Shown in pieces: positions 49,123 through 61,418 of a stretch of 64,000 nt of DNA. Source of the stretch: Arthrinium phaeospermum (Eukaryota > Ascomycota > Sordariomycetes > Amphisphaeriales > Apiosporaceae); assembly GCA_006503535.1 (NCBI GenBank), contig QYRS01000008.1:2046001-2110000 (forward strand). The letters are read 5' to 3'. The notes under the pieces are model-generated. The model was not told the origin of the DNA and did no database searches. It was given only the letters and a program-made list of their open reading frames with translations. Positions within the stretch are counted from its first letter, which is position 1; the number at the start of each line of letters is the position of its first letter. Both the position numbers and the translations under genes were made by a program.

Positions 49123-50613
49123 ATGTTCTCTCGCGCGCTGAGGGTGCCGAGAGCTGTCCCGGCCCTGCGCACTCGCGCTCGCGCCGCCGCTCCTACTGTT
49201 CCCTTTGTGAACGCCGTCCGATCCGTCACCACCAATGCCGCCAGCGCAACCCTCGAGAAGGGTGTCCCGGAGGTACGATACACTCCAATTGATGCTTCGT
49301 TTTGCCCGCATCGCCAACACCAATCTGCTGCGACTCGGGGCCGCCGCAACGGAGTGGACGGAAGCATGCTGACATCAATCTTGGCACTATAGGACGACGA
49401 CAAGCCCTTCCAGATCACACTCAGCGACGAGAGCTTCGAGACATACGAGCTTGACCCCCCGCCTTACACCCTCGATGTCACCAAGAAAGAGCTGAAGAAG
49501 ATGTACTACGACATGGTCACCACCCGGTACGTACGAGATATCCCCGAATTATGTGGCCAATTGCTTGCCAGGACTAACCTGCCCTCAGTCAAATGGAGAT
49601 GGCCGCCGACAGACTGTACAAGGAGAAGAAGATCCGAGGTTTCTGCCATCTGTCCACTGGACAGGAGGCTGTCGCCGTCGGTATCGAGGCCGCCCTGACC
49701 AAGGAGGATGATATCATCACTGCCTACCGATGCCACGGTTACGCCATGATGCGCGGTGGTTCCGTGCGTTCCATCATTGGTGAGCTGCTCGGTCGCCGTG
49801 AGGGTATTGCCTACGGAAAGGGTGGTTCCATGCACATGTTCACCAAGGGCTTCTACGGCGGTAACGGTATCGTCGGTGCTCAGGTCCCCGTCGGTGCCGG
49901 TCTGGCTTTCGCCCACAAGTACACTGGCCGCAAGAACTGCTCCATCATCCTCTACGGTGACGGTGCTTCCAACCAGGGTCAGGTTTTCGAGGCCTACAAC
50001 ATGGCCAAGCTCTGGAAGCTCCCTGCCCTGTTCGGCTGTGAGAGTAAGTTTTGCTACATCTGAGAACCAACCTCCTGGACTCTCCCCGCTAACGGATTGG
50101 ACAGACAACAAGTACGGTATGGGTACCTCCGCCGCTCGTTCCTCCGCCTTGACCGACTACTACAAGCGTGGTCAGTACATGCCCGGTCTCAAGGTCAACG
50201 GCATGGACGCTCTCGCCGTCAAGGCTGCCGTCAAGTACGGTAAGGAGTGGGCTGTTGCCGAGAACGGCCCCATGGTCCTCGAGTACGTCACCTACCGCTA
50301 CGGAGGTCACTCCATGTCCGACCCCGGTACCACCTACCGTACCCGTGAGGAGATCCAGCGCATGCGATCCAACAACGACCCCATTGCCGGACTCAAGCAG
50401 AAGATCCTCGACTGGAACGTCGTTTCCGAGGAGGAGCTCAAGGGTATCGACAAGGAGGCCCGCAAGCACGTCAACGAGGAGGTCGCCATCGCCGAGGCCA
50501 TGGCTGCCCCCGAGCCCACCCCCAAGATCCTGTACGAGGACATCTACGTCCCCGGCAGCGAGCCTCCGTTTATCCGAGGCCGCGTGCCCGAGGAGAACTA
50601 CTACTTCAACTAA
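49123..50613 (+). CDS. PDA1: Pyruvate dehydrogenase E1 alpha, mitochondrial
   Basis: Exons 49123..49272, 49393..49526, 49589..50043 and 50105..50613 encode 415 residues. The first 35-40 residues are rich in R and A without acids, a mitochondrial presequence. The thiamine-diphosphate motif is intact: GDGASNQGQ to ENNKYGMG, the last part completed by splicing. [20 protein letters not shown] and the helix [11 protein letters not shown] are also typical. The phosphorylation loop reads [14 protein letters not shown]: the site-1 serine is present, while the second mammalian serine is Thr. The enzyme decarboxylates pyruvate with E1 beta as part of the PDH complex in the matrix. Strong codon bias suits high expression. 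Confidence 0.97.
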
Positions 50614-51779
50614 GCGTTGATGGAAAGTGGGAGGCTGTATAGACGAGTTATAAGCGGGATAGATACTGTATTTATAATCCATACGGCGTCCGAGATTATT
50701 CGTTATGAATGGGAACTTTAAACAAACTTATCCATCGTTGATTCCGTTTATCCATGTGACTATGCCATATCATTACCTATAAACGTGACTCATTTATACG
50801 TTGCTCCCACCAGCCACCAGATTATACCGCCGGTTCTATTGGCACAGCGTTTATTCCTTTGGTAAAGAAAGCGCTGCTCTACTAGATTATGCCATTGGTT
50901 CCATTGGTACGGCGTTTATCCCTTTGGCAAAGCAAGCGTTGCTCACACCAGATTATGCCGTTGATTTCATTGGTACGGTGTTTATTCCTTTGGTAGGGAA
51001 GGCGTTGCTCTCACCAGGTTATACCGCTGGGTCTATTAGCATAGCGTTTATCCCCTTGGTAATGAAGGCGATGCTCCTACCATTATGCCGCCGGGTTCAT
51101 TGGCACAGCGTTTATCCCACACCTACCAGATTATACCGTCGGATCTATTGGTATAGTATTTTATTCCCTTGGCAGCGAAAGCGTTGCTCCCGCCAGGTTA
51201 TGCCGGACATTCCATATCAGGGATTATTCAGTTCCATTGGCAAAATGTTTATCCTGAGCGCTGATCCTACCAGATTATGCCGTACTGTACATATCAGGGG
51301 TCACTCGGTTCACTAGCATGATGCTTACATATAATACCCGATTGGATAAACTGGACTGCCGATCATTTATAGGAAGTATTGTACGAAAAGCAGCGCTTTC
51401 GCCATCAAGGGGATAGTCATACCCATTTACAAATGGCCCGATGGTAGCTGATTTGGACTCGACACACCATGCTTAAGTGTAAGCACAGTAGGTCATTACC
51501 ATGGTACGTTTGATACCCCTTTATCCTGTGTAAATGGTGACACGCCCTCAACGACAGGTGTGGTTGCTATGATAGCCTTATATCAAACAATACAGAGAGA
51601 GACACCTTGATGATCATGATGATAATGCCCCCTCCCGACATTTGGCCTTGCCCTCTTTGTCTTCTGCCTGCTCCCCTCCCTCCTAGCCACCCACTCCCCT
51701 TTTTATTTTTGCCCCCCTTTTCTCTCCCCCTATTCCCAAACTTCAACCTCGTCAACCTACTCACTCCATGAATCAAAGA
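50614..51779. other. PDA1 / PHA2 convergent spacer with minisatellite
   Basis: Two convergent genes meet here. The left half is occupied by the degenerate tandem array annotated separately. The right half, 51340-51779, shows a pyrimidine-rich tract near 51630-51730 and no gene. Confidence 0.5.
50806..51330. repeat. Degenerate minisatellite, about 8 copies of 64-67 bp
   Basis: A unit of the form AGATTATGCCG...CATTGGTACGGCGTTTATTCC...GTTGCTC recurs. The ATTAT/GTTAT landmark falls at 50821, 50886, 50952, 51018, 51082, 51130, 51197 and 51274. Spacings are therefore 65, 66, 66, 64, 48, 67 and 77. Copies 1-4 are most alike; copies 5 and onward are shortened or diverged. The array starts about 190 bp past the PDA1 stop. 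Confidence 0.8.
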
Positions 51780-53340
51780 TCAACACCTCTGGTTCACCCA
51801 GCTCCCCAACCACCGCGAGCTCTCGGCCACCCGGCCGACCTGCTCGAGGACCCGCGCCACCTTGCCCTCCGGGTCGACGGACCGGTGGCCCTCGAACTCG
51901 ACGAAGAAGACGTACTGGAAGGGCGCGAGCAGGCTCGGCCGCGACGCGATGCTCGTCAGGTTCAGGCCGGCAGCGCGGAAGCACGAGAGGACGTCGGCGA
52001 GGGCGCCGGGGGCGGTGTGGGGGACGGTGAAGGAGAGGAGGGATTTGGTAGCCGATGTCTTGTCCTTCTTTTGCCTTTCTTGTGGTTCTGAGGAAGGCGC
52101 AGCAATGCCGTCCGGACCCGGGTTCTCGTCGTCGTCGGTCCCGGACCGCAGCACAAAGAACCGCGTCGTGTTGTCCTCGCGGTCCTCGATGTTGTAGGCG
52201 AGGACCTCGACCCCCTGGTCCCGCAGGAGGCGCGCCGCGGCCGCGGAGCTGATGGCGGCGCTGGTGCCCGTGGGGTCGTCGCGGGCGAGCTCGGCGGCGC
52301 GCGACGTCGAGGACACGTCGATCGTCTCGACGCCCTTCAGGTACGCCGACAGGAACCGGTTGCACTGCCCGAAGGCTTGGGGGTGGCTGTAGATGCGCTC
52401 GATGCGCGTCAGGGGCACCAGGGGCCGGCTGCGCGGGGCCTGGGGGGCCGGGTCCGAGGGGGTCGGGGTGCGTTGGCCGGCGGAGCCGGCTTCGGCGTTG
52501 GTGGTGGCGGAGAGGAATTGGTTCCCGCTGGAGGGGGAGGGGCCGAAGGTGTGGCTGCTCATCAGCTTGGGATGTTGCGACGGCGCTGTCCCCGTCGCCG
52601 CCGCCGCGGTGGATGACTGCTCCTCCGGGTCCGGGGATTTGCCATCAGGACCGGCAGCAGCGGCACCATCCTCATCGTCATCCGGAGGGGACCGGCCCAG
52701 AAGACAATGGTGCACGTCGAGATAGATCTCGGCGCAGACGGAGAGGTCCGGGTACAGGCCCTGCCGGTCCGCGAAGTGGTCCAGCGTGAAGACGACGGAC
52801 CCGTTGGTCGAGTTCTCAAAGGGCACTACGCCGTAGGTGGCGCGGCCGGACTGGGTCGTGTCGAAGACATCTGAGGGGGAGGTGGTTTTTTTGGTCAGTT
52901 ATTTAGTTCAAGCGGACCACCACCCAGTTAACTACCCATCATACGTCATAAACGTTGTAACGCCCTCTTTTCGAGGGGTATAAGATTATATCGCCCGCAA
53001 GGAGAGGAGAATGCAACAACCAACATGCACAGCAACAACACTCAAGTACGCACGCACGCACACTCACACACCTTTGATAGTCACCACGGGCAGAAGCTCG
53101 TATTTGTCTTCTGGGAACCGGTCCAGTGTTGCCTGCCAATGTTGATCGTCGTTAGCGAATGTAGGTAGGCGAGGAGGTCATGCATACACGAGAAACCATC
53201 GACAGAAGGGGCGTTGGATGTATTGTCCCCGTGTTCTGTGACTTGGTGGTGGTATACTAATCCTGGGACGTACGTACCTGATGGGTATAAGATGCAACCG
53301 GACCCAGAAAACAGACGATTGGTTTCTTAACCGCCGTCAT
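51780..53340 (-). CDS. PHA2: Prephenate dehydratase
   Basis: Exons 53340..53278, 53132..53072 and 52870..51780 encode 404 residues. The protein opens MTAVKKPIVCFLGPVASYTHQ and continues YGVVPFENSTNGSVVFTLD, HHCLLGRS, SHPQAFGQCNRFL and DPTGTSAAISSAAAA, the catalytic prephenate dehydratase signatures including the conserved Thr of the TSAA motif. A C-terminal ACT domain has TVPHTAPGALADVLSCFRAAGLNLTSI, SRPS and YVFFVEFEGH. The enzyme makes phenylpyruvate in phenylalanine synthesis, and the ACT domain normally senses Phe. An insertion rich in P, A and S (about residues 110-185) lies between the two halves of the catalytic domain. Its upstream ATG codons were not considered because the splice phases fit this start exactly. 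Confidence 0.93.
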
Positions 53341-54614
53341 ATTCGCTCGCTTCTTTCTCTCTGTCACCTTGGGTCGGAAAAGATTAGGTTATACCTACCC
53401 CCCGCATATATGCTTCAACGAGTGGACTTTAAAAAGAAGAAGAAAGAATTGAATGTGTTGGGCCCCAATTGAGTTGGAAACTCAAGGACCTACATCGGAT
53501 CTCTCAAGATTCGCTATGGTTGCAATCCCCCCGGAAAAAGGAACCAAAGACAGGGATACGTACTTTTGTGGTATACCGTTGATGCCACCGACCGCGGGGT
53601 TTGTCGTCCATTCAATTGCTTGCTAGGGCGTAAGGGCGCAAAGCTCCGCCACGTGCACCCAGCCTCGCCTTATCTGCCAGCTACTGTAGGTACTTGTCCT
53701 TCATTGTGACTAATTGGAAGGCGAAAATAAATGCCCAATCGCCTCGCATATTCCCGATACTAATAATTAATTACGAGTATCTGTGTTGGTAGATGCCAAT
53801 GGCGTTGAGAAGGTTCTATCATCTTGTAATCTTTTTGTGGTCCCCTTGGAAGCGAGGGTTACTGCCAGGTGACAGCTACTGGTGGTTAACTCCCAGTGTC
53901 CAGGCTCACAGGGCAGTCGTATCACATGGTAGCAAACACTTGGGCATGAGATTGGCACTGACTGGTCCAGCAGACAGATTTGAGCGTAACGACTTTATCA
54001 TTGATGACGAATAACGAGTGACCGATGTATAAACCATCTACTTCTGAGTGCACGGCGAGAACGACTGATCTGGTTGCTTCAAGTTGGTCTCAACGTCCAT
54101 GCTAATCATGGCAGCCACGAGACCGCAAAGCCAAGCAGACAAGGAACCACTAATAATGGTGAAGCAAAACCGACCCAGGCCCCTGCTTTTGTCATCCTGC
54201 TTGGTCCAAGCCCTGTTGAGCAAGGCAATTTTCAGAGTTGATAACTCTGAGAGAATATGTCAATGGGTAGCTAGGCGGGCATTAGCAGCTGCATTCCACT
54301 CCCAAAACACCAAAATAAGCCTTCCACACTCACGTACCTTATCCGTATGTTGTAGACGCAACTTAAGAAGCCGTCATCATGTCGCGGAGCGGGCTCGGTC
54401 GGGCTACCTGTCTGGCAGTGTGCAGAGAATTTGCCGGCCCAATCTTCTCCATGCGCCGGTCCTTGTACGGCAATGGTTCCGTGACTCGGGGTGGCGACTT
54501 GGACAATGTGCTCGGCGGAGGTACGTTCTCTGGCTCTTCGTCGACGACTAATGCCGGCTTTGATGCTGTGGCTTCTACACGATCCTCGTTGCTAACGGGA
54601 TCATCATCAGAATG
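53341..54614. promoter_or_regulatory. PHA2 upstream region and eRF1 3' flank
   Basis: The 1.3-kb gap lies between the PHA2 start and the eRF1 stop, both on the minus strand. A single TGACTAA at 53707-53713 resembles a CPC1/Gcn4 half-site, which would suit an amino-acid synthesis gene, but one degenerate site is weak. An 82-codon plus-strand frame at 54379-54627 overlaps the eRF1 end and looks incidental. Confidence 0.35.
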
Positions 54615-56146
54615 TCAATCGTCGTAGTATTCGTCGTCGTCAGACACGTCGGCTAACTGCTCAAAGTTGACCTTGTATCGGAGGAGACCACCGATACCAC
54701 CGAATCCCTTGACGAACTGGTTGCCTTCGGTCGAACGGTCCGAGACAAACTCGAGGTTGGTTCCGAAGTCCTTGTAGTGCTCGGCGATCCATTCGAGGAA
54801 CGACTCCGAGGATACAACCTCCATCTCCTGACCCGTCTCCTTGTCCATGAACTTGTCGCGGGGGCCTGTCTCCTGCAGCTTGGTGGTGTGGAGAATAGTC
54901 TCGGAACCGTTGCTGTCCTTTAGGCACCAGCGGGTAATCTCGAGGTTCTCGAAGACGATCAGCACCTCAACAGCGCCGAGCTCCAAAGCCTTCAGAGTAT
55001 CATCAATACCATAGCACACCTTGCCGGTGTCCTGGCTGATTTCCTCAAAGTACTTTCCAATGAGCTTCTTCTCCTGGATGAACTTGACGTTGCCCAGCGT
55101 CTCGGATGACAGCTCAATGGCCTGGTTGAAACCGTTCTCACCACCGTAGGAAACATCAACCACCTTGATGACCTTTGTCTGCAAGCGGGGATCGAACAAA
55201 TCGGAGCCATTGAGATCGTTCTTGAAATCGGCAGAACCGGCCAAGATGAGACCAGCAACGTTGACCTTGTCAGCCGTGACGAAGTTCTGGACGGCCAATT
55301 CGGCCACCTTTCGGACGTAGTTGTGGCGCTTCTCCTCTCGAAGACGGGCGAAACGCAGAGCGGACTGACCACCACGACCGTGCTTTTTGGGAAGATCGAC
55401 CGAGAACTTGTGAACAATGTCTCGGGTGTTGCCACTCAGGGTACCGAACAGGGCTCCGTTACCGTCCATGATGATGAAGCCAAACTTGTGATCCGACTCC
55501 AGCAATTCCGCGAGGGCTTCGGTGTGGAATTTGTTGTCGCAAAGGTACAGCGACGTGTTGATAGGCTTGAAGGGCTCGAAATCGATGTTGACCTTCCGCT
55601 CCTTTCCTTCCGAGGTCAAGATTTCACCGCAGTACACGACAAGGCCATTGGGAGGGACCTTGTTGTACAGCTTAAGACGCTGTTGGGTCGATGTGATGGC
55701 AGACAGCACAGACTGTCTGTTGACACGCGATTTGATGTTCGAGGCAGTACCCTAAAGAAAGTGTCAGAAAAAGGCGGCTTTGGGCAACCGTTGGGGGCAA
55801 ACATACGTATTCTTCAGCCAACATCTTGGCGACTCGCGAAATCTGATCCTTGGGCGCTGTAGGGCGTTTGGTCAGTATGCGCGCCATTTGCGATGGTCAA
55901 TATGGGGAAAACTTACGAATGATCAGACTGATCATGCTTGTGCCATTGCCACGAGCGGCCTCGAGGCGTTTGATCAGCTTCTTGACCTTCCATATCTCAA
56001 TCTGTTTTGATAGACAGTACGTTAGCATTCGTGAACATCGTGTTGTACTGTTCTGGTCGTAGACCAGGGTTGCCAGAGTAGGCGGGGTAGTCGGGAAATT
56101 CTGCACGTACGTTCTTCTCAGCCTCGTTGGCGGCTGCGTCACTCAT
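54615..56146 (-). CDS. SUP45: Eukaryotic release factor eRF1
   Basis: Exons 56146..56111, 56001..55917, 55856..55807 and 55751..54615 encode 435 residues, the usual eRF1 length. The N domain has GTASNIKS at 58-65 (the NIKS stop-codon contact, just after an intron) and YLCDNKF, the YxCxxxF motif. The M domain has [20 protein letters not shown] with the GGQ that triggers peptide release. The C domain, which binds eRF3, ends in an acidic tail, SDDDEYYDD. The protein recognises all three stop codons in the cytosol. All intron phases join to an unbroken sequence, and nothing is missing. Confidence 0.98.
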
Positions 56147-58736
56147 CTTGCCTTCGTGTCCAGAAAGAAAACAGTGAAGGTGTTAGATGGTGAAGAGGGT
56201 ATTGTTGTGCCTGCGCTGTAGGCAAAAAGAGTGAAATGTAGGAGAGAAAAAATAGAGGACAACAGGTGAGGTCGCCGATGTCAGAACTAACTGACTGGTG
56301 TGCAGAGCAGACTCAATGGGCCCAGGCAGGAACGCGGGCAGGTCACAAATCAAGTTGCGCCAAAAAAGAACTAAGGAGGGGCTCCTACGTTCTTCCAAGT
56401 TGGGGTTGGGCGAAAGTGGAGGGAAGGGCGAGCGTTTTCAAGCCTGACATAAGTTGATTGAATGAAAACCAGGCGTCCACCAGACGTTTCGTTGTTTGCA
56501 GGGCACTTTGATACCGCCTGTACTTTGAGGCTGCATGCACTAACTTGCAAGGCAGATCTGTGTGTTTATGCTCTACTACTACCACCACCAGGCGACATTG
56601 ATGGTTATATACATACTTTATTACCTAACTAAATAATGCCCGGCCTGAGTCATTGAAAGCATGCAAACTGAATTTCGTTGTCCCTTCTTCCCTTACAAAG
56701 AGTTGCGTGCCTTGCTAGACTGGAAATCCTACAATTGCATTCAAGTGCCTTGGGCAGATTTCTTGGGGAGGGCTGAGAGCATCATTGTTCAGATTAGGTC
56801 AATGAACTTGGGGTTTTGGTGGGTCGAATCGAAAAAGCAAAGAGAGCCCGGACGGGATAAATCCGGAAGGCCCTTCAAGTACCGAAGTATCTTCAGCTAA
56901 GTTTAGTGCGGGTCACTGGCAGATTGCGATTGGAAAAGGGCGGAAAGTGGAGATAAAGCCAAAAGGCCTGTCGTCATTCCGGCTGTCTACTACAACACCA
57001 CCCCATCTCAACCTTTAATATGTCGCGTCATGTTCGTGGGATCCTCACGATCACCCAATACACGCAACGCAGCAGAGGCTGAATAAAGCTCGGCGATGGC
57101 TGGGTCGGTCATACCCACGCGATCTGAGCAGCTCTCTATATGGAATACCTCATTGAGTAGGCAGTTTATTCTGGAAATACTGCCCTGTGCTTGGAAAAGA
57201 ACCTGCGTGGCGTTTTCTGCTCGAGAATATGCTGTTTCAGGCAGGAGGAAGGTAATTGTTGTGCCCTGATGATGGGTGGTGGGTATTGCATCTTCAAAAA
57301 AACCCCTTCGGTGGACTGCGAGTATTTACGACACGGCAGTGCTGGGACACTGGCTCTGGCCCAACTCCACCAGGAGCTATGCGTGAGAGGACATTGCCAC
57401 CATGCACACCGCTGCAAGTTTCTGAGTCGCGCTTCGGGGCTGTAGCCCACGCGTGTGCACCTGTTCAAAATGGCAATGCTCTCTCTCTGTTCTGGTGTCC
57501 CAAGTACGACATGTTGGCCAGTGGCTATTTGCCTCGGTGAAGTCAGGGGCCTTTCTGACGCACTCTCGTGTCCACCAGAGCAGATGCATTCAAGCTGTTA
57601 GCTTGGTCGTGGATGGTTTTGCGGTATTGCTCGATGGCGTCGGGCCACAACGTTTCAATCAACGTTGGCCTGTCTTTCTTGGGGTTGCTACCCCAGGTTC
57701 CAGGCCCTGCATGTGGTCGACATGCGCGGCGGAACGTGACGGGGGCGGGGTTGAGAGGGCAACTTCCCTCTTCGCAAGGATTGCTGAGACTACGGTCTTG
57801 GTGATGGCTTCATTCAAGCGTCTTGGGGTCGAGCTGTCCACCTGGACAAGGTTCCGTGTGGTGCGTTGGCCATGCCGCAGCTAGGCAAACACACCGCCCG
57901 CCGGCAGACTTCTGCACCCTGGATGAGGCCAACCATTTGATAGCGAATGGCAATTCGCGTCACCTTGGCGAAAAGAAAAGAAAAAGCGAATTGGACGGAT
58001 TCAATTCATCAGCTGTTCCTCGGACTGAACTCGCAACACCCGTGCTGGCATCACGGCGTTTTGGCGATTACGGGCAGTGTGCTTTCGTTCCAGGTGGGTG
58101 CCAAGACATTGTCCTTCGATATTTCACCGCAACAGGGGAAAAACACATTTCATGAAGATTGTATCCTGGCCTCAACTCTACAGTGTAACACTTAGCAGCT
58201 AGGAGTCAGCAACCCCATTCAAGGTATGGATCTTCGACGTTCCTGCCCAACTCCGGTTTCTACACGAACGTAGACGCCTGTATTTCGTGAGGCAAAGAGC
58301 TGAGGGGGCCAAAGAGTGATATCATTGCTTCTATGGGCTACCAGGTCGTATGTGGGATGTCTTGACATCTCCGATGGATGGGGCCAGGACACTCACCATG
58401 TATGTAGATAGTCAAACATAGGTAATCGGATGGAACCTTGCCTTAGAGAATGCCAGTCCAGAGGAGGGGATGACTTGGACGGATTTGTCTGGGTGTCTCC
58501 GGTGTGCAATAAGTCGAGCCGTGGGCCTATGGCAGCCTTGATTGGGATAATGCCTTAGCCTATTGTATCGATACCTTACCTTGCCTTCTTGGTTCTGTGC
58601 GGCTCAAGCTTTTGAGCTCCCAATCTCGTTGTGGATTTTCCCCTTCCCTAGTGACTGGCCATCGGCATTTACACATTCCCCTTCCTCCCCACCCAACAAC
58701 ATCTCTCCATCCACGCAACACAACAACCCCGACACA
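56147..58736. other. Divergent eRF1 / WHIM-gene spacer
   Basis: The 2.6-kb spacer carries promoters at both ends. On the minus strand at about 57580-57760 a 70-codon open stretch, with GTWGSNPKKDRPTLIETLWP and DAIEQYRKTIHDQANSLNAS, looks more protein-like than its surroundings. No start, splice partner or family was found, so it is not called a gene. Confidence 0.35.
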
Positions 58737-60885
58737 ATGGCCGCGGACGACGATTCTAGTGATCTCTCGTCGCTGTCGTCGCTGTCTCCGGTGCCTTCCG
58801 AAGATGAAGGCGACGATGGCCCGTCTCAAGACAAGAAGGGCATCCTAAACTACTTCAACAAATTGCCCAAGGGCGCCAAGCCCAAGGCATCTGAACGAGA
58901 GCCCTCGCCTCCCGCGCCCAAGCGACCTGCTTCACCACCGCACGAGTACATTCTGGCTGACAATCCAGATATTGCCGTGAGTAAAATTGCCGAATTCGCG
59001 TAGAAAACGCGACATCGAGCGCGTATTTTGTGGCTAACCTGGCTGTTGGCGCCTGCAGTTTATTGTCATGTTCAGGAGCCGATTCGACCCTGTTCTGCCC
59101 AAATCTCTTCCCAATTTCGGCCCCCAAGAGCTCGAGCGCGACATTACCGACTCCGTGCCAGGTGACCGCGTCGAGCTGTTCTTGTGTGCGGTGCTGGGAC
59201 TGCTGCTCAACCGCAAGCAGGATGTCAAGTACGTATGACGCAATTACCTGATACAAAGTGGCACATGGACGGCTAACACGAAAATTATTTTTTGCTTCAC
59301 AGGCCCGGACATTACAACAGAGCCCTCGAGGATGCCATCTCAACGCACAAGAACCAATGGGCAAAGTCTTGGGGTGAAAAGAGCCCGTTGGCTGGTGGCG
59401 CTACATTTGGCGCAATGAACCCCACGGAACGAGTAAGTGCCGCCCCCCAGAAGCTCTTGCGTCGCCGAATTACCTTTTTACAACCAAACGAATCCGCTCT
59501 GTGTTCTGGCAATTACTGACAGTTGTGGCGGTTTGTAATAGCTTACCCTCCTGCGAACGCTGATCATATGGTCCCTTTCGTCGTCCGACGCCGTCAAGGG
59601 CATGATCAACACATCCTACAAAGGCAACCGACACGAAGATGATCTCAACCAGCCCCTCTCGGTCCAATCGTGGGGCTCCGACAGCGACAAGCGCCGGTAC
59701 TACTTGATCGAGGGCCTAGACGATACCGCCTTCAGGGTCTATCGCGAAAGCAACCCGCAAGGCTTGAAGAGAACATGGTGGAGCGTAGCAGGGTCGATCG
59801 ACGAGCTTAACGGTCTGATTGACAAGCTACTCACCGTTGATGCCGGCCCCAAGGCGCGAAAGCTGGCGCAGCAGATGCAGATGGCCATTCCCCGGTTCGA
59901 GGCCACCGAGGAGAAGCGCAAGAGACGCGAGTACCGACAGGCCCAGAAGGAGCGCTTCAAGCGCCCAGAGCCGGGTTTCTCGCTCTACGAAGGTCGCACG
60001 AGAGGCAAACGTATGAAGTATACCTACTCCGATGACGACGAGTTCGTGTCTGACTCCACTGGTACGCGCCGCTCGGGACGCAACACCGGAACGAACACAC
60101 CGGCCGAGCCTACTGGCCCCGTAACAACCGCCAGCGGCCGTCAGATCAAGGCGCCTTCCCGCATGACCGTGGACGCGTCCAACAACCTCACAACTACGAG
60201 CCCCGAGCGGGACGATGAAGCCAGGCCCTCGTCCAAGGGATCTTCGGTTGGCCCAACCGGGCGCCCCCGCCGATCAGCTGCCGTAAACCATAGCACCAAC
60301 GGCTGGGCACCATCCACGCGGACCAGAGGACAGAAGTCCATGGACGACGAAGAAGAGGATGAAAGCGAGCCCGACTTGGGTGATGACGAGGAAGACCATG
60401 TCCCCGAGGAGAGCGAAGAGGAGGATGAGGAAGAGGAGGACGAGGACGAGCTGGCGGAGGAAGAGGACGAAGTGATGGGCGACGACGACGAAGAGGCAGA
60501 TCTGGACGACAGTCCCAAGTCGATGGTGGTAAAGCTGAAAGTGCCCAAAAAGAGCGGCGAAGGAGATGACGACGGCCCTTCCAAGTTGAATCTGAGCAAG
60601 TTCCGCTATGACGGCGCCAGCGACGCGAAGTCAGCCAAGTCCCCAACCGAACCTGAGAAGACCGAGGATTCCATATCCGTCGCTCCTCGGAAAGCGAAGA
60701 AGGGCTCTAAGGAGGGTACCCCCGAGCCTGCCGCCAAGCGGACATCAACCGGCCTCCAAGCCCAACGACCTCCCCTCACGCCCTCGACGAGCTCGTTGCA
60801 GTCTACGTCGCTGGCTTATAGGGAAAGCCCGGACAAGCTGCATCAGCCCTCGCCTCGTCCCAAGCCCACTGCTACTGTTGAGTAG
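58737..60885 (+). CDS. WHIM-domain chromatin-remodelling protein
   Basis: Exons 58737..58976, 59059..59228, 59303..59432 and 59542..60885 encode 627 residues. The region at about 85-145, with DRVELFLCAVLGLLL, is DDT-like. LTLLRTLIIWSLSSSDAVKGMI (about 181-202) fits WHIM1, and QPLSVQSWGSDSDKRRYYLI (about 210-230) fits WHIM2. These motifs occur in ISWI partner subunits (Acf1/WSTF/Itc1/Ioc3 type), where they read linker DNA spacing. The C-terminal half is disordered, with a long acidic run (about 410-450) and basic patches, as in many chromatin proteins. Near the N-terminus, KKGILNYF at 33-40 resembles a PCNA-binding PIP box. The exact subunit is not identified, and the nuclear role is inferred from the domain. 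Confidence 0.75.
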
Positions 60886-61418
60886 CGGCCTCTCCGGAAC
60901 CACAGCCCGTTTATTGTGTACGTCTACAACGTCCAGGCGGGATTTGATGATTGCTTTGGCATTCGTTCCCTGGTACCTGTAAGGATACCGGAGCGGCCAG
61001 CGATGCGAGGTTGTTTGTAGCATTTTGTTAGAGGAAGCAGGCGTTCACTGGCTTGGTCGTAGATGGAGGATGGAAGGAATAGCACGATACCATGTATGAA
61101 CATTGGTCCAGTGTGCAGCAAAGGGGCACTGTAGCTACGTGTGAAAGGAACTTTCGCCGATATAGATCAGATAGACCGGTGTACGGGTCTAGATCTGTCA
61201 ACTATTGCCCATTTGTCCCTCAAGGGACAAGTAGCTGTCATAATACAAAAAAGCGATTGCGCTAAACTATCGGATCCCTCCATAGACCCAATGATGTCCT
61301 GTGATGGTTTATATATATGTACATATCACGTCGCATCGTGAGGCTGCCCGGCTGCCGCAGAGCCCTGCCCGCATTCCAGAAGCCGGGCATACCATAGACT
61401 GATCCGTCGCCTCGCGTT
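60886..61418. other. Convergent 3' flanks, no gene seen
   Basis: This is spacer between the convergent WHIM gene and DUF1770 gene. No repeats or RNA genes were recognised. Confidence 0.5.

Noticed and set aside
49506..50682. Two frames of about 200 codons antisense to PDA1
   Set aside because: They mirror the coding frame of a highly biased gene and have valine- and glycine-rich nonsense composition.
54379..54627. 82-codon frame overlapping the eRF1 stop
   Set aside because: It is short and Ser/Gly-rich, with no start context or homologue that I recognise.
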